A stretch of 64,000 nucleotides of DNA from Phytoactinopolyspora halotolerans (GTDB lineage: Bacteria > Actinomycetota > Actinomycetes > Jiangellales > Jiangellaceae), in contig NZ_JAAGOA010000016.1 in the NCBI RefSeq assembly GCF_010550675.1, positions 62,001 to 126,000 on the forward strand, in the 5' to 3' direction. Positions 1 to 7,809 of the stretch are shown piece by piece (position 1 is the stretch's first letter; each line of letters opens with the position of its first letter). The notes beneath the pieces are model-generated. The model worked only from the letters and a program-made list of their open reading frames with translations, was not told the origin of the DNA and ran no database searches. The translations under genes were made by a program, and so were the position numbers.

Positions 1-785
1 AGCGTCGAGTCAGCCGGACCGCCCGTGCCACCAGAGACAATGAATGCCTGGGTGAAAGACTGGAAGGACCCGATAACCCCGAGGACGAGGTTGAAGAAGA
101 TGATGGGGCTCAGCAGCGGCAGGGTGATCGACCGGAATTGCCGCCATTTTCCAGCTCCGTCGGTCGCGGATGCTTCGTAGTATTGACGCGGGATCTGCCG
201 GAGGCCGGCAAGGAAGATCACCATCGGCGCGCCGAATGTCCACACGTTGAGCGCCATGATCGTCCCAAGAGCGGTGTCAGGCGACGCAACCCAACTCGGC
301 CCCTCGATCCCGAAGATGCCGAGAAAGGCATTGAAGAGGCCTTCTTTGCCGAATACCAGGCGCCAGAGCACGGCGATCGCCACGCTACTGCCCAGCAGCG
401 AGGGCAAGTAGAGCGCTGAGCGGTAGAAAGCGAGACCACGTAGCCCGCGGTCGAGCACAACCGCGAGCGCGAGCGCCACGGCCAGTTGAATGGGCAACGA
501 GACCAGCACATACGTGAACGTGACCCCGAGCGATGAAGCCAGCCGCTCGTCGGAGAGCATCTGGGTGATGTTGTCGGTGCCGATGAAACGCGGGTTCTCC
601 AGAAGGTTGTAGTCAGTGAACGCGAGGTAGAGCGACGCGATCATCGGACCGATCGTGATGAGCAGCAGCCCGATCAACCAAGGCGCGAGAAACCCAGCGG
701 CAGCCCTATTGTCACGCGTGTCCGAGTCGATGGCGTGTCGCCGTTGACCTGTACCGAGAGCGCGGAGTTCTCCGAGTGCCGTCAT
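1..785 (-). CDS. Carbohydrate ABC transporter permease, MalF/UgpA type (3' end outside window)
   Basis: An open frame runs leftward from an ATG at 785 to the window edge without a stop, so the C-terminus is missing. After a short charged cytoplasmic start the translation reads as successive hydrophobic segments (for example LAPWLIGLLLITIGPMIASL). The visible part includes the EAA-loop region around residues EASATDGAGKWRQFRSITLPLL, the contact site for the ATPase. This is the MalF/UgpA-type membrane subunit of sugar ABC importers. It is divergent from the LacI regulator at 1046, with two palindromic operators between them, so repression by that regulator is likely. The sugar is unknown because the binding protein lies outside the window. 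Confidence 0.85.
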   Translation of the reverse strand, partial: MTALGELRALGTGQRRHAIDSDTRDNRAAAGFLAPWLIGLLLITIGPMIASLYLAFTDYNLLENPRFIGTDNITQMLSDERLASSLGVTFTYVLVSLPIQLAVALALAVVLDRGLRGLAFYRSALYLPSLLGSSVAIAVLWRLVFGKEGLFNAFLGIFGIEGPSWVASPDTALGTIMALNVWTFGAPMVIFLAGLRQIPRQYYEASATDGAGKWRQFRSITLPLLSPIIFFNLVLGVIGSFQSFTQAFIVSGGTGGPADST

Positions 786-903
786 CTCTCGGTCCTCACG
801 GATCCGCAAGTACCGTACTCACCGTCCGCTGTCCCTCGGATCACCACGAGGGCGACCTGGACCGAATGACTTCGCTGTCGCACGCGATGCTCCCCTGCAT
901 CAG

Positions 904-950
904 AGTGATCGATCACTTGGGAGCCGCACTGTAGCATGTGATCGATCACT
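904..950. promoter_or_regulatory. Paired LacI-type operators in a divergent promoter region
   Basis: Two copies of the perfect 12-bp palindrome GTGATCGATCAC lie at 905-916 and 938-949. The first extends to a 14-bp palindrome, AGTGATCGATCACT, at 904-917. The copies start 33 bp apart, about three helical turns, so dimers would sit on the same face. They lie between the permease start (785) and the LacI regulator start (1046). An even palindrome with a central CG is typical of LacI-family sites. Binding by the neighbouring regulator is inferred from position. Confidence 0.75.
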
Positions 951-1045
951 CGGAACCCACTCCATCGACGGGTCAGTCTTGGGCGATGTGTCAGAATGAC
1001 GCTCACCCAGCGTCGACATCGGTCGATTACCAGCGAGGACGCGGC

Positions 1046-2080
1046 ATGACGACGGACCAGACACCGAATCGCACCCGGCGAGCGACGATCTGGGAGGTGG
1101 CCAAAGCGGCCGGCGTCTCCCACCAGACGGTGTCTCGCTACCTACGTCACGACAAACGGATGCGCCCAGAGACGATCGCCCGCATCAGCAAAGCGGTACA
1201 GCAGCTTGATTACCGGCCGAATCTGACGGCCCGGTCCATGCGGACCCGCCGAAGCGGACGAGTCGCGGTATTCCTGCCGTCCGTGACGTCCTACGGCCCG
1301 TCCCGCATCCTCAGCGGGGCGATGGATGTGGCGCATGAGGCCGGATATGCGGTCGAGGTGCTCAGCGTCGAGGGGACGCCGACCGACCGGTTCGACCGGG
1401 TGCTGCAGCTCGCCGATTCCGGTCAGGTGGAGGGTGTGCTCGCGCTGGCTCCGCTGCCTCCGGAGAGTGAGAATCGCTATCCCGATCGGGCGGCGATCGT
1501 CGTATCAGCCGACTACGACGACAATCTCCGCGGTGTCGGCGAACTCGCCGACGGCTCTCCGGTGGCCACTCTCGTCGAGCATCTCGCCGAACTCGGTCAC
1601 CGTCGCTTCCTGCACGTCACAGGCGCGCTCGACTTCGCCTCCGCGCGCGGTCGCCGGGACGTCTTCGTCGAGACGGTGGAAACTCTCGGCCTCGGCCCTG
1701 CGCTTGTGCACGTCGGCGACTGGACACCGGAGGCAGGACGCGACGCGGTGCTCGCGCTTTCAGACGAGGAACCGCCGACGGCCGTCATCGCCGGCAGCGA
1801 TGTCATCGCCGCAGGCGTGGTCGAGGGCGCCCGGATGAGGGGCTGGAGCGTACCCGACGATCTCAGCGTCACCGGATGGGACAACCACCTCCTGGGCGCC
1901 TACCTTCAACCAACGCTCACAACCGTGGACGTCGACCACCGCAAGCTGGGGAGCGCAGCCATGGCACGACTCGTCGCCATGCTGAAGTCGGCTCCACCGC
2001 CCGCGTTCACACAGCGGCCGCTGAACACGATCATCTGGCGGGAGTCGACGGCACCTCCGCGATCCGCGAGCCGACGGTGA
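1046..2080 (+). CDS. LacI-family transcriptional regulator
   Basis: 344 residues. The N-terminus holds a LacI helix-turn-helix and hinge (ATIWEVAKAAGVSHQTVSRY at about 13-32, then PNLTARSMRTRRSGRVAVFL). It is followed by a periplasmic-binding-protein-like effector domain with the usual signatures LAELGHRRFLHVTG and VTGWDNHLLGAYLQPTLTTV. I chose the ATG at 1046, preceded by GAGGAC; the frame stays open back to 938 but that stretch would overlap the operators. It probably represses itself and the divergent sugar permease. The ligand is presumably the sugar carried by that transporter. Confidence 0.9.
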   Translation: MTTDQTPNRTRRATIWEVAKAAGVSHQTVSRYLRHDKRMRPETIARISKAVQQLDYRPNLTARSMRTRRSGRVAVFLPSVTSYGPSRILSGAMDVAHEAGYAVEVLSVEGTPTDRFDRVLQLADSGQVEGVLALAPLPPESENRYPDRAAIVVSADYDDNLRGVGELADGSPVATLVEHLAELGHRRFLHVTGALDFASARGRRDVFVETVETLGLGPALVHVGDWTPEAGRDAVLALSDEEPPTAVIAGSDVIAAGVVEGARMRGWSVPDDLSVTGWDNHLLGAYLQPTLTTVDVDHRKLGSAAMARLVAMLKSAPPPAFTQRPLNTIIWRESTAPPRSASRR

Positions 2081-2147
2081 GACGCTCAGAAGAAGGCATC
2101 CGCGCCACTGGAAACGTGCTGCACCGCAGCCAGACACCCGCCGCTGT

Positions 2148-3311
2148 TCACCCGGCAGCGGGAACGAGTTCGACCTCGACGAACCGCGGCCGGTAGATCG
2201 TGACGTCGTCGTAGAGGTCATCCGAGTCGAGGCTGTTCACGTTGTAGGTGATCAGGAGCCGGTCGCCGCGCCGCTGCCCCGGGTGCTCGTGCGCGTTGTA
2301 CGTGATGATGTTCCCGCCGACCTCGGGCATGTCATGCAGGGTGGTCGCCGACGTGAACGGTCCCCAGGGTGAGCACCCCACATACCCGGCGATGGTGCTG
2401 CTGAACAACTCATGAGTGTCCTGGGTGACCAGGAGGTACCCGTCGCGGAACCGGGTCACGCTGTATTCGTTGGCGACGCCGTCCATGATCGGTGCGGAGT
2501 CGGTCTCCTCGGACGACCAACCATCGCCGGTCCAATACTCCCACGCGTCGGCGAGGTCGCGGCCGGTCACACGGGCGAGGTGCATGTACTTCGTCGCGCC
2601 CTGGTCGTCGACGCCATAGATGTACGTGTGCGGACCGACGCGTTCGATCCACGACGCCCACTGCACCCCCGATTCGGACGGCATCGGGACGACGTCGCGG
2701 ACCGCGTAGGTCCGCGGGTCGAACCGCACGAGCTTGTTGGCGCTCCAGCCGAAGTCCCACATGCCGGGGCCGAATTTCTCGAACTCCAGGAACATCACGT
2801 CCAGGCTCCGCGGCGTGGCCATGCCAGCGCCGAGCCAGTTCCACGTGTCCGGCTTGTCCGGTGGTACCAGCGACTCCGGTTCGTCCGCCGTGCCGCCGGT
2901 GATGGTCCGCAGGGAGTCACCGCGCTGTTCGATGAACGAGTTGTTCAGGAACGGCGTATCGGCCGGCCGGGTGAGGTCGTCGTCGACCGGCCCGAGAAAG
3001 GTGTCCGAGAACAGCCACAGAGTCCGGCCGCGATCCAGCTCAACCGAGTACGTGCTGTCCCCGCCCGTCCAACCGACCCCGGAGTTCCCATACGCCTCGA
3101 AGAGCTCGGTACGGCCGGTCTCGGCCCGCGACGTGGCCTCCCAGCCGGTTTCCGTCAGGCTGCACGTGGCCTCCACGCCTGGTTCCGCGCGGCCTGTCAC
3201 ATTCCCGGCGGAAGGACTGTCGGCCGCGCCCGCGGACGCGGACAGCGAACCCACCAGTCCGGCTGCGGCAAGGATGGCAATCGCTGGACGAAACGGACGA
3301 GGACGGCGCAT
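2148..3311 (-). CDS. Secreted DUF4185 domain protein
   Basis: 387 residues with a Sec signal peptide (RRPRPFRPAIAILAAAGLVG, cleavage near ASAGAADS). The rest fits the DUF4185 family, which looks like a five-bladed propeller related to sugar-active enzymes; family motifs include a DSTYSVELDRGRTLWLFSDTFLG segment split over the first blade. I chose the ATG at 3311 because GGGAGG lies just upstream; an in-frame GTG at 3323 has no ribosome site. The gene is convergent with the LacI regulator. A GTGAT-TAG-ATCAC element upstream resembles that regulator's operators, so co-regulation is possible. The substrate is unknown. Confidence 0.75.
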   Translation of the reverse strand: MRRPRPFRPAIAILAAAGLVGSLSASAGAADSPSAGNVTGRAEPGVEATCSLTETGWEATSRAETGRTELFEAYGNSGVGWTGGDSTYSVELDRGRTLWLFSDTFLGPVDDDLTRPADTPFLNNSFIEQRGDSLRTITGGTADEPESLVPPDKPDTWNWLGAGMATPRSLDVMFLEFEKFGPGMWDFGWSANKLVRFDPRTYAVRDVVPMPSESGVQWASWIERVGPHTYIYGVDDQGATKYMHLARVTGRDLADAWEYWTGDGWSSEETDSAPIMDGVANEYSVTRFRDGYLLVTQDTHELFSSTIAGYVGCSPWGPFTSATTLHDMPEVGGNIITYNAHEHPGQRRGDRLLITYNVNSLDSDDLYDDVTIYRPRFVEVELVPAAG

Positions 3312-3345
3312 GGAACCTCCCACGACAATGTGGCCAGTTGAATAG

Positions 3346-3358
3346 GTGATTAGATCAC
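3346..3358. promoter_or_regulatory. Possible LacI-type half-site pair upstream of the DUF4185 gene
   Basis: GTGAT-TAG-ATCAC reads as two inverted GTGAT half-sites spaced by three bases. The neighbouring LacI operators have the same half-sites spaced by two bases (GTGATCGATCAC). It lies 35 bp upstream of the DUF4185 start. The extra base may weaken or prevent binding by the same regulator. Confidence 0.35.
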
Positions 3359-3521
3359 TTAACGACTATCGTGTCGAGTCAAAGACTTTCGCGTGGCCGC
3401 ACCGGCCTTCCCCGTAACGGTGATCCACATCCGGCTGACCTCGGCATCCCCATCTCCGCGCGGCACGCTCCCCAGCACGGTCGGTGTACCGCGCCGGCGG
3501 CGCCTCTGATAGGAATCCACC

Positions 3522-3992
3522 ATGGTGCCGAGACGCCGCCCCGCAGGACGGGGACGCCGGAACGTTCGACGCACCCCGCAACCGGCCCTCCCATCCGCGA
3601 CTGAGGTCGCGGTCTACGGCATCCTCGCCGCCCTCGTCGCCGCGGGATTGGTCGTCGCCGCCGGCCGTCCGCTCTGGCACGCTGCCGCGGTCCTGGCCGG
3701 CGCAGTGGGGTTGATCGGCATCCTCAGCGCCGCCATCGCACGAACCAGACAGCATCCGTACCACGACGGCCGCGGACCCCGCCCACCTGATCAGCACCCG
3801 CGCCACGACAGCCCCGCACCCCGCCCACCTGATCAGCACCCGCGCCACGACAGCCCCGCATACGACCCAACCGCGCCGCACCCGCCCATCCAGCACCCAC
3901 CGCACGGACACGCGTCGCCAGAGCCGGACGAGCAGCCGGGATCCGGTCGCGCGAGACACGCAGGCGGGCGAGGACGCAGGCGCAAGCGGTGA
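3522..3992 (+). CDS. Small membrane protein with a Pro/His-rich repeat tail
   Basis: 156 residues. A basic N-terminus is followed by two hydrophobic segments (VYGILAALVAAGLVVAAG and AAAVLAGAVGLIGILSAAIA), then a hydrophilic tail rich in Pro, His, Arg and Asp. The tail contains two exact 14-residue repeats beginning PRPPDQHPRHDSPA. The ATG follows an AGGA-like ribosome site and the gene ends 31 bp before orn. I do not recognise a family. The two membrane segments and the orn-side position support a real gene, but repetitive opposite-strand frames cover the same DNA. Confidence 0.5.
   Translation: MVPRRRPAGRGRRNVRRTPQPALPSATEVAVYGILAALVAAGLVVAAGRPLWHAAAVLAGAVGLIGILSAAIARTRQHPYHDGRGPRPPDQHPRHDSPAPRPPDQHPRHDSPAYDPTAPHPPIQHPPHGHASPEPDEQPGSGRARHAGGRGRRRKR
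3776..3860 (+). repeat. 42-nt tandem repeat (two copies)
   Basis: Two consecutive, essentially identical 42-nt units encode the 14-residue repeat PRPPDQHPRHDSPA in the tail of the small membrane protein. The period is a multiple of three, so copy-number change would keep the frame. Confidence 0.8.
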
Positions 3993-4023
3993 CCCTCACC
4001 CGGTTCGACGTATCGTTGGCGCC

Positions 4024-4635
4024 GTGAACAACGACCGGCTTGTATGGATCGACTGTGAGATGACCGGCCTGGATCTCAAGCGCGACGCGTTGATCGAGAT
4101 CGCCGTCCTGGTCACCGACGGCGAGCTCAACGTGCTCGGCGACGGCGTCGACGTCGTGATCCGCCCACCCAACGAGGCGATCGAGCAGATGCAAGGTCTC
4201 GTCCGCGACATGCACACGGAGAGCGGCCTCCTCGACGAGCTACACGAGGGCGTGACCCTCGACGAGGCGCGAGACCAGGCGCTCGGGTACATCAAGGAAT
4301 ACGTGCCCGAACCGGTGAAGGCACCGCTGGCCGGTAACACGGTGCACATGGACCGGCTGTTCCTTGCGCGCGACCTGCCCGAACTGGAGGGCTGGCTGCA
4401 CTACCGGAACGTGGACGTCTCCTCCATCAAGGAGCTGGTCCGACGGTGGTATCCCCGGGTCTATTTCGCCAGCCCGGACAAGACCGGCAACCACCGCGCC
4501 CTCGGCGACATCCAGGATTCGATCAACGAGTTGCGTTACTACCGTCAGACCGTATTCGTGCCGCTCCCCGGCCCGGACAGTGACACCGCACGGGACGCCG
4601 CGGCCAGTGTGGCGGGTGGCACACAAACCCCGTGA
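4024..4635 (+). CDS. orn: Oligoribonuclease (DEDDh 3'-5' exoribonuclease)
   Basis: 203 residues starting at a GTG. Degrades short oligoribonucleotides, including pGpG from cyclic-di-GMP turnover, to mononucleotides. The DEDD exonuclease motifs are visible: WIDCEMTGLD (Exo I) near residue 8, LAGNTVHMDRLFL (Exo II) near 104, and the HRALGDIQDSI Exo III with its catalytic His and Asp near 159. The length fits the family, with a short Ala/Thr-rich extension at the C-terminus. tRNA-His lies 60 bp downstream on the same strand, an arrangement common in actinobacteria. Confidence 0.95.
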   Translation: MNNDRLVWIDCEMTGLDLKRDALIEIAVLVTDGELNVLGDGVDVVIRPPNEAIEQMQGLVRDMHTESGLLDELHEGVTLDEARDQALGYIKEYVPEPVKAPLAGNTVHMDRLFLARDLPELEGWLHYRNVDVSSIKELVRRWYPRVYFASPDKTGNHRALGDIQDSINELRYYRQTVFVPLPGPDSDTARDAAASVAGGTQTP

Positions 4636-4694
4636 CGATCCACCCGCTCGAGGCCGTATACTTGTCGAGCCGTACCTTTGCGAAGGTGCGCCAT

Positions 4695-4771
4695 GGTGGC
4701 CGTAGCTCAGCAGGTAGAGCACCTGGTTGTGGTCCAGGATGTCGCGGGTTCAAATCCCGTCGGTCACCCCA
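4695..4771 (+). tRNA. tRNA-His (GTG)
   Basis: Cloverleaf built by eye. Acceptor arm GTGGCCG (4696-4702) pairs with CGGTCAC (4761-4767) with one G-T pair. The anticodon stem CCTGG/CCAGG encloses a loop with GTG at 4729-4731. The T-loop is GTTCAAAT. The extra G at 4695 is the histidine-specific G-1, opposite C73 at 4768, and CCA is encoded at 4769-4771. Confidence 0.95.
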
Positions 4772-4772
4772 T

Positions 4773-4803
4773 GAGCGGCCCGGTGGAGACACCAGGGCCG
4801 CTC
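4773..4803 (+). terminator. Hairpin downstream of tRNA-His
   Basis: GAGCGGCCC (4773-4781) pairs perfectly with GGGCCGCTC (4795-4803). The stem continues as GGTG/CACC around a GAGA loop, with one bulged A. It begins one base after the tRNA CCA. There is no strong T-run, as is usual for actinobacterial terminators. Confidence 0.7.
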
Positions 4804-4847
4804 GCCATGTGTGGACCCGCTCGCCGCGAGGTTCAGCTGCGGCGTCG

Positions 4848-5534
4848 TCAGACGGTGTCGCCGGTTCCTCGGTAGTCGACCTCACCGAGCGGATCGGTGC
4901 GCTTGGGCAGCATCTCAATCTCGGGAAGGAGCTCCTGAGCAAAGGTCTCCTTCTGCTTGTGCAGGTGGGCGAGCGGGTCATCCGCATCGTCGATGCGGAG
5001 ATCCCAGAGCGGGTAAAGCTCACTTCCCATGATCAAGACGGTGGCAGACCGGTGGCCCTGGGTATCGCCCCCGGCGTCCTCGCCTGCGTCAAGCGCAGCG
5101 ACGAGACGGTCCACGAGTTGATCGCCCGCACGTGCTTCATAAGCGTCGACGGCGGCGTCCAGCACCTGCGAACCGGCGAGCCGGTTTCCCTGGCACGCGT
5201 AATGCGGACCGGTGCGGTGCCCCTTCCAGTCCGCCGGAAGCGAGCCGGTATGGCCGGCAGAACGGCCCGCAAGGTCCACGATCCCGACCTGACGCCCCTC
5301 CCGTCCGGGGTCTTGATCGACAAGGTAGGCCAGCGCCTCGTCGGCGGGGACGCCCTGCCCGATCAGCGCCAACCCGTCGAACGCTAGGTAGGGATTCATG
5401 ATCGCCTGGGAGGCTGCGGCACCGCAGCGGGTACGGGCGTGCGCCACGATCTTTCCGACGCCGGGCATCGCCGTCATCGCGGCCACCCCCACCTGACCGG
5501 TCCCGGGATCGGCTACTGCCAGCGAGAATGTCAT
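4848..5534 (-). CDS. DUF1028 family protein (Ntn-hydrolase-like)
   Basis: 228 residues, soluble. Matches the DUF1028 family by its start TFSLAVADPGTGQVGVAAMT, the AHARTRCGAAASQAIMNPYL segment, the DQDPGREGRQVGIVDLAGRS segment and the HTGSLPADWKGHRTG region. The family has an Ntn-hydrolase-like fold and is often called a putative peptidase or pilus-assembly protein, but the activity is not established. The ATG at 5534 follows GGAGCTC; an in-frame TTG four codons upstream is less likely. It stands alone, convergent with the tRNA-His side. Confidence 0.8.
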   Translation of the reverse strand: MTFSLAVADPGTGQVGVAAMTAMPGVGKIVAHARTRCGAAASQAIMNPYLAFDGLALIGQGVPADEALAYLVDQDPGREGRQVGIVDLAGRSAGHTGSLPADWKGHRTGPHYACQGNRLAGSQVLDAAVDAYEARAGDQLVDRLVAALDAGEDAGGDTQGHRSATVLIMGSELYPLWDLRIDDADDPLAHLHKQKETFAQELLPEIEMLPKRTDPLGEVDYRGTGDTV

Positions 5535-5621
5535 CGGGAGCTCCAAACCGACGGCTCACGTCATCTGACGCTCGCCGATGTCCTTACCCGGCTGCCTCCC
5601 ATTGATCCCTGCCGCGAGTCG

Positions 5622-6566
5622 TCACGGCACGAGGTGCAGCGGCGGCAGATTGGCCTGTATGTCCTCCCGGCTGGGCTCCAGCCATGGAGGCAGCTTCAGC
5701 GAACGGCCGAGCTCGAGCAGCGGCTCGTCGATGTCGAAACCCGGTGTGTCGGTCGCGATCTCGAACAGCACGCCGCCGGGCTCGCGGAAGTAGATGGACA
5801 TGAAATACTGCCGGTCCATGATCTCGGTGACGTGGATACCGGCTTCGACGAGCTCGTCCCGCCACCGGGTCATCGTGGCGAGGTCAGGGGCGCGGAACGC
5901 GACATGGTGCACCGTGCCGCCGGCCTGCAGACCACGGTCGGCCTCACTGGCGGCCACGTCGACCAGAGCACCCGAGTTCCCTTGCGCCATGGAGAACCGG
6001 GCGCGGCTGCTCGCCTCGCCTCCCAATTCCATGCCGAGCTTGGCGGTCAGCATCTCCGCGGTCGGATCCAGTAGCCGCTCGCTCATGGTCACCGAGTGCA
6101 GCCCGCGCACGGCGTGGTCGGACGGGATACTGGCGACGCCGTCCCAACCGGAACGGCGATCGCCTGGCGCCGCGACGAGGTCCACCACCAGCCCGTCCGG
6201 GTCCCGGAACGTCACGACGTCCTCGCCGTCGCGGCTACGCGGCGCGTCGACCGGCACCCCGTACGCCTTCAGGCGCTCGTGCCACCAGCCGGTCGAACCT
6301 TCGGGCACGCTGAACGCCGTCGCCGTCGTCAGGCCCGTGCCCTGCCGCCCCGCCGGTACCCCACGCCACGGGAAGAACGTCAGCACGCTGGACGGCCGGC
6401 CCACCTCATCGCCGTAATAGAGGTGGTAGGTGTCCGGTGCGTCGAAGTTCACCGTCTGCTTGACCAGCCGTAGCCCCAGCACCTGCGTGTAGAAGTCCAC
6501 GTTGCGCTGCGGGTCGTCGGCGATGGCCGTGACGTGATGGAGCCCGTGCGGGGCGACCGTGCTCAT
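5622..6566 (-). CDS. Ring-cleaving dioxygenase, VOC family (MhqO/LinE-like)
   Basis: 314 residues with two vicinal-oxygen-chelate halves. Each half carries metal-ligand style segments: GLHHVTAIADDPQRNVDFYT near residue 8 and GLHSVTMSERLLDPTAEML near 158. The second half has GTVHHVAFRAPDLATM and the conserved C-terminal FREPGGVLFEIATD. The family includes hydroquinone-cleaving dioxygenases such as MhqO of Bacillus. I chose the ATG at 6566, preceded by GGGAGGA, 13 bp after the yceI stop, so the two genes form an operon. A divergent MarR regulator lies upstream; MhqR-type MarR proteins control such genes in response to quinones, which suggests a quinone or electrophile stress role. Confidence 0.85.
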   Translation of the reverse strand: MSTVAPHGLHHVTAIADDPQRNVDFYTQVLGLRLVKQTVNFDAPDTYHLYYGDEVGRPSSVLTFFPWRGVPAGRQGTGLTTATAFSVPEGSTGWWHERLKAYGVPVDAPRSRDGEDVVTFRDPDGLVVDLVAAPGDRRSGWDGVASIPSDHAVRGLHSVTMSERLLDPTAEMLTAKLGMELGGEASSRARFSMAQGNSGALVDVAASEADRGLQAGGTVHHVAFRAPDLATMTRWRDELVEAGIHVTEIMDRQYFMSIYFREPGGVLFEIATDTPGFDIDEPLLELGRSLKLPPWLEPSREDIQANLPPLHLVP

Positions 6567-6579
6567 CAGATCCTCCCGT

Positions 6580-7131
6580 TCAGGAAGCCTTCTTGATGGC
6601 GGACACCTCGAATTCGAGGGTGACCTTCTCACCGACCAGCACGCCACCGGTCTCCAGCGGAGCATTCCAGGTGACGTTGAAGTCCTTGCGGTTGATCTCG
6701 AGCTTTCCCTCGAACCCGACGCGGAAGTTGCCGAACGGGTCGGTGGCGGCGCCGCCGAACTCGAACGGGATGGTGACGGACTTGGTGACGTCCTTGATGG
6801 TGAGGTCGCCGGTCACCTCGAACTCCTCGTCACCGGCCTCACGGATGCCGGTAGTGGAGAAGGTGATCTCCGGGTACTTCTCGATGTCCAGGAAGTCATT
6901 GGTGCGCAGGTGCCCGTCGCGCTGCTCGTTACGGGTGTCGATGCTGGCGGTCTTGATGACCACCGTGGCACTGGACTTGCTCGGGTCCTCGCCGTCGATC
7001 TTCACAGTGCCTTCGAACTCGTTGAACGAGCCCCGCACCTTGGTCACCATCGCGTGCCGCGCGACGAAGCCCAGCCGCGAGTGCTCCGGGTCGATGGTGT
7101 ACTCACCGGTGAGATCGGTGTAGTCAGCCAT
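6580..7131 (-). CDS. YceI-like lipocalin-fold protein
   Basis: 183 residues with no signal peptide. Clear YceI family (PF04264) pattern: LTGEYTIDPEHSRLGFVARH at the start, GTVKIDGEDPSKSSATVVI, RNEQRDGHLRTNDFLDIEKY and TWNAPLETGGVLVGEKV near the end. YceI proteins are beta-barrels that bind isoprenoid lipids or quinones. I chose the ATG at 7131, which follows AAGGAG; the frame stays open further upstream through the promoter region. First gene of an operon with the ring-cleaving dioxygenase. Regulation by the divergent MarR gene is likely because a 12-bp inverted repeat brackets its promoter. Confidence 0.9.
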   Translation of the reverse strand: MADYTDLTGEYTIDPEHSRLGFVARHAMVTKVRGSFNEFEGTVKIDGEDPSKSSATVVIKTASIDTRNEQRDGHLRTNDFLDIEKYPEITFSTTGIREAGDEEFEVTGDLTIKDVTKSVTIPFEFGGAATDPFGNFRVGFEGKLEINRKDFNVTWNAPLETGGVLVGEKVTLEFEVSAIKKAS

Positions 7132-7180
7132 TGTCTTCACTCCTTCTACTCTCCTTGTGCCTGGTAGTACCCCAGCACGA

Positions 7181-7230
7181 TTTGGTTGACACATCACACA
7201 ATACACACTTTAGATGACGTGTCAACCAAA
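7181..7230. promoter_or_regulatory. Divergent yceI/marR promoter region with long inverted repeat
   Basis: TTTGGTTGACAC (7181-7192) and GTGTCAACCAAA (7219-7230) are perfect inverted copies 26 bp apart. On the minus strand a TTGACA -35 (7225-7220) and TATTGT -10 (7203-7198) with 16 bp spacing would transcribe yceI. On the plus strand the other arm supplies a TTGACA (7186-7191). The arms therefore overlap both -35 elements, the geometry expected for MarR repression of both genes. Confidence 0.7.
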
Positions 7231-7248
7231 TCTGGTAGACTAGGCCGC

Positions 7249-7716
7249 GTGAACGAGACACGGTGGCTTGACGACGAGGAACAGCGTGCCTGGCGCAGCT
7301 TCGTCCGGATGACGGAGAAGCTCAACGCGCGGCTGCATCGACAGCTGCAGACGGACTCTGAACTGTCGCTGTCCGACTTCGCCGTCCTCGTCGGCCTTAC
7401 CGATGTGCCGACGGAGAGCCTGCGCGTCTCCGAACTCGCAGCCGCCCTGGAATGGGAGAAGAGCCGAGTCTCGCATCAAATCACCCGGATGGAACGCCGT
7501 GGCCTCGTCGAACGCGTGGACTGCCCGAACGACGGACGGAGTGCCTTCGTCAACCTCACCGCCTGCGGCCGCAAGGCGATCGAGGCGGCCGCTCCGCAGC
7601 ACGTCGAGACCGTCCGCACCTTGTTCTTGGACCACCTGACCCGGGCCCAGTTGAAGGCTCTGGGGACGATCGCGGATCAGGTCCTGGAGTATCTCGACTC
7701 CGCCGACGCGTCGTAG
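7249..7716 (+). CDS. MarR-family transcriptional regulator
   Basis: 155 residues from a GTG start. Winged helix-turn-helix signatures: LSDFAVLVGLTDVPTESLRV, LAAALEWEKSRVSHQITRME (recognition helix near residues 65-84), RRGLVERVDCPNDGRSAFVN (wing) and LTACGRKAIEAAAPQHVE. It is divergent from the yceI-dioxygenase operon, and the inverted repeat between them is a good operator. It probably senses a phenolic or quinone compound, inferred from the dioxygenase neighbour. Confidence 0.9.
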   Translation: MNETRWLDDEEQRAWRSFVRMTEKLNARLHRQLQTDSELSLSDFAVLVGLTDVPTESLRVSELAAALEWEKSRVSHQITRMERRGLVERVDCPNDGRSAFVNLTACGRKAIEAAAPQHVETVRTLFLDHLTRAQLKALGTIADQVLEYLDSADAS

Positions 7717-7809
7717 TGTCCGGTCATCCGGTTCCATCCGCGCAAAGAACCAGGACCACACGACGCTAGCGGCACGCCGGCCGGCTGCCCGGGGCGGCAC
7801 GGACCGGCA

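Noticed and set aside
3366-3959. Minus-strand frame with repeated VARVLIRWAGCGAV blocks
   Set aside because: The repeats come from the 42-bp tandem repeat read in reverse; the plus frame has membrane helices and a start with a ribosome site.
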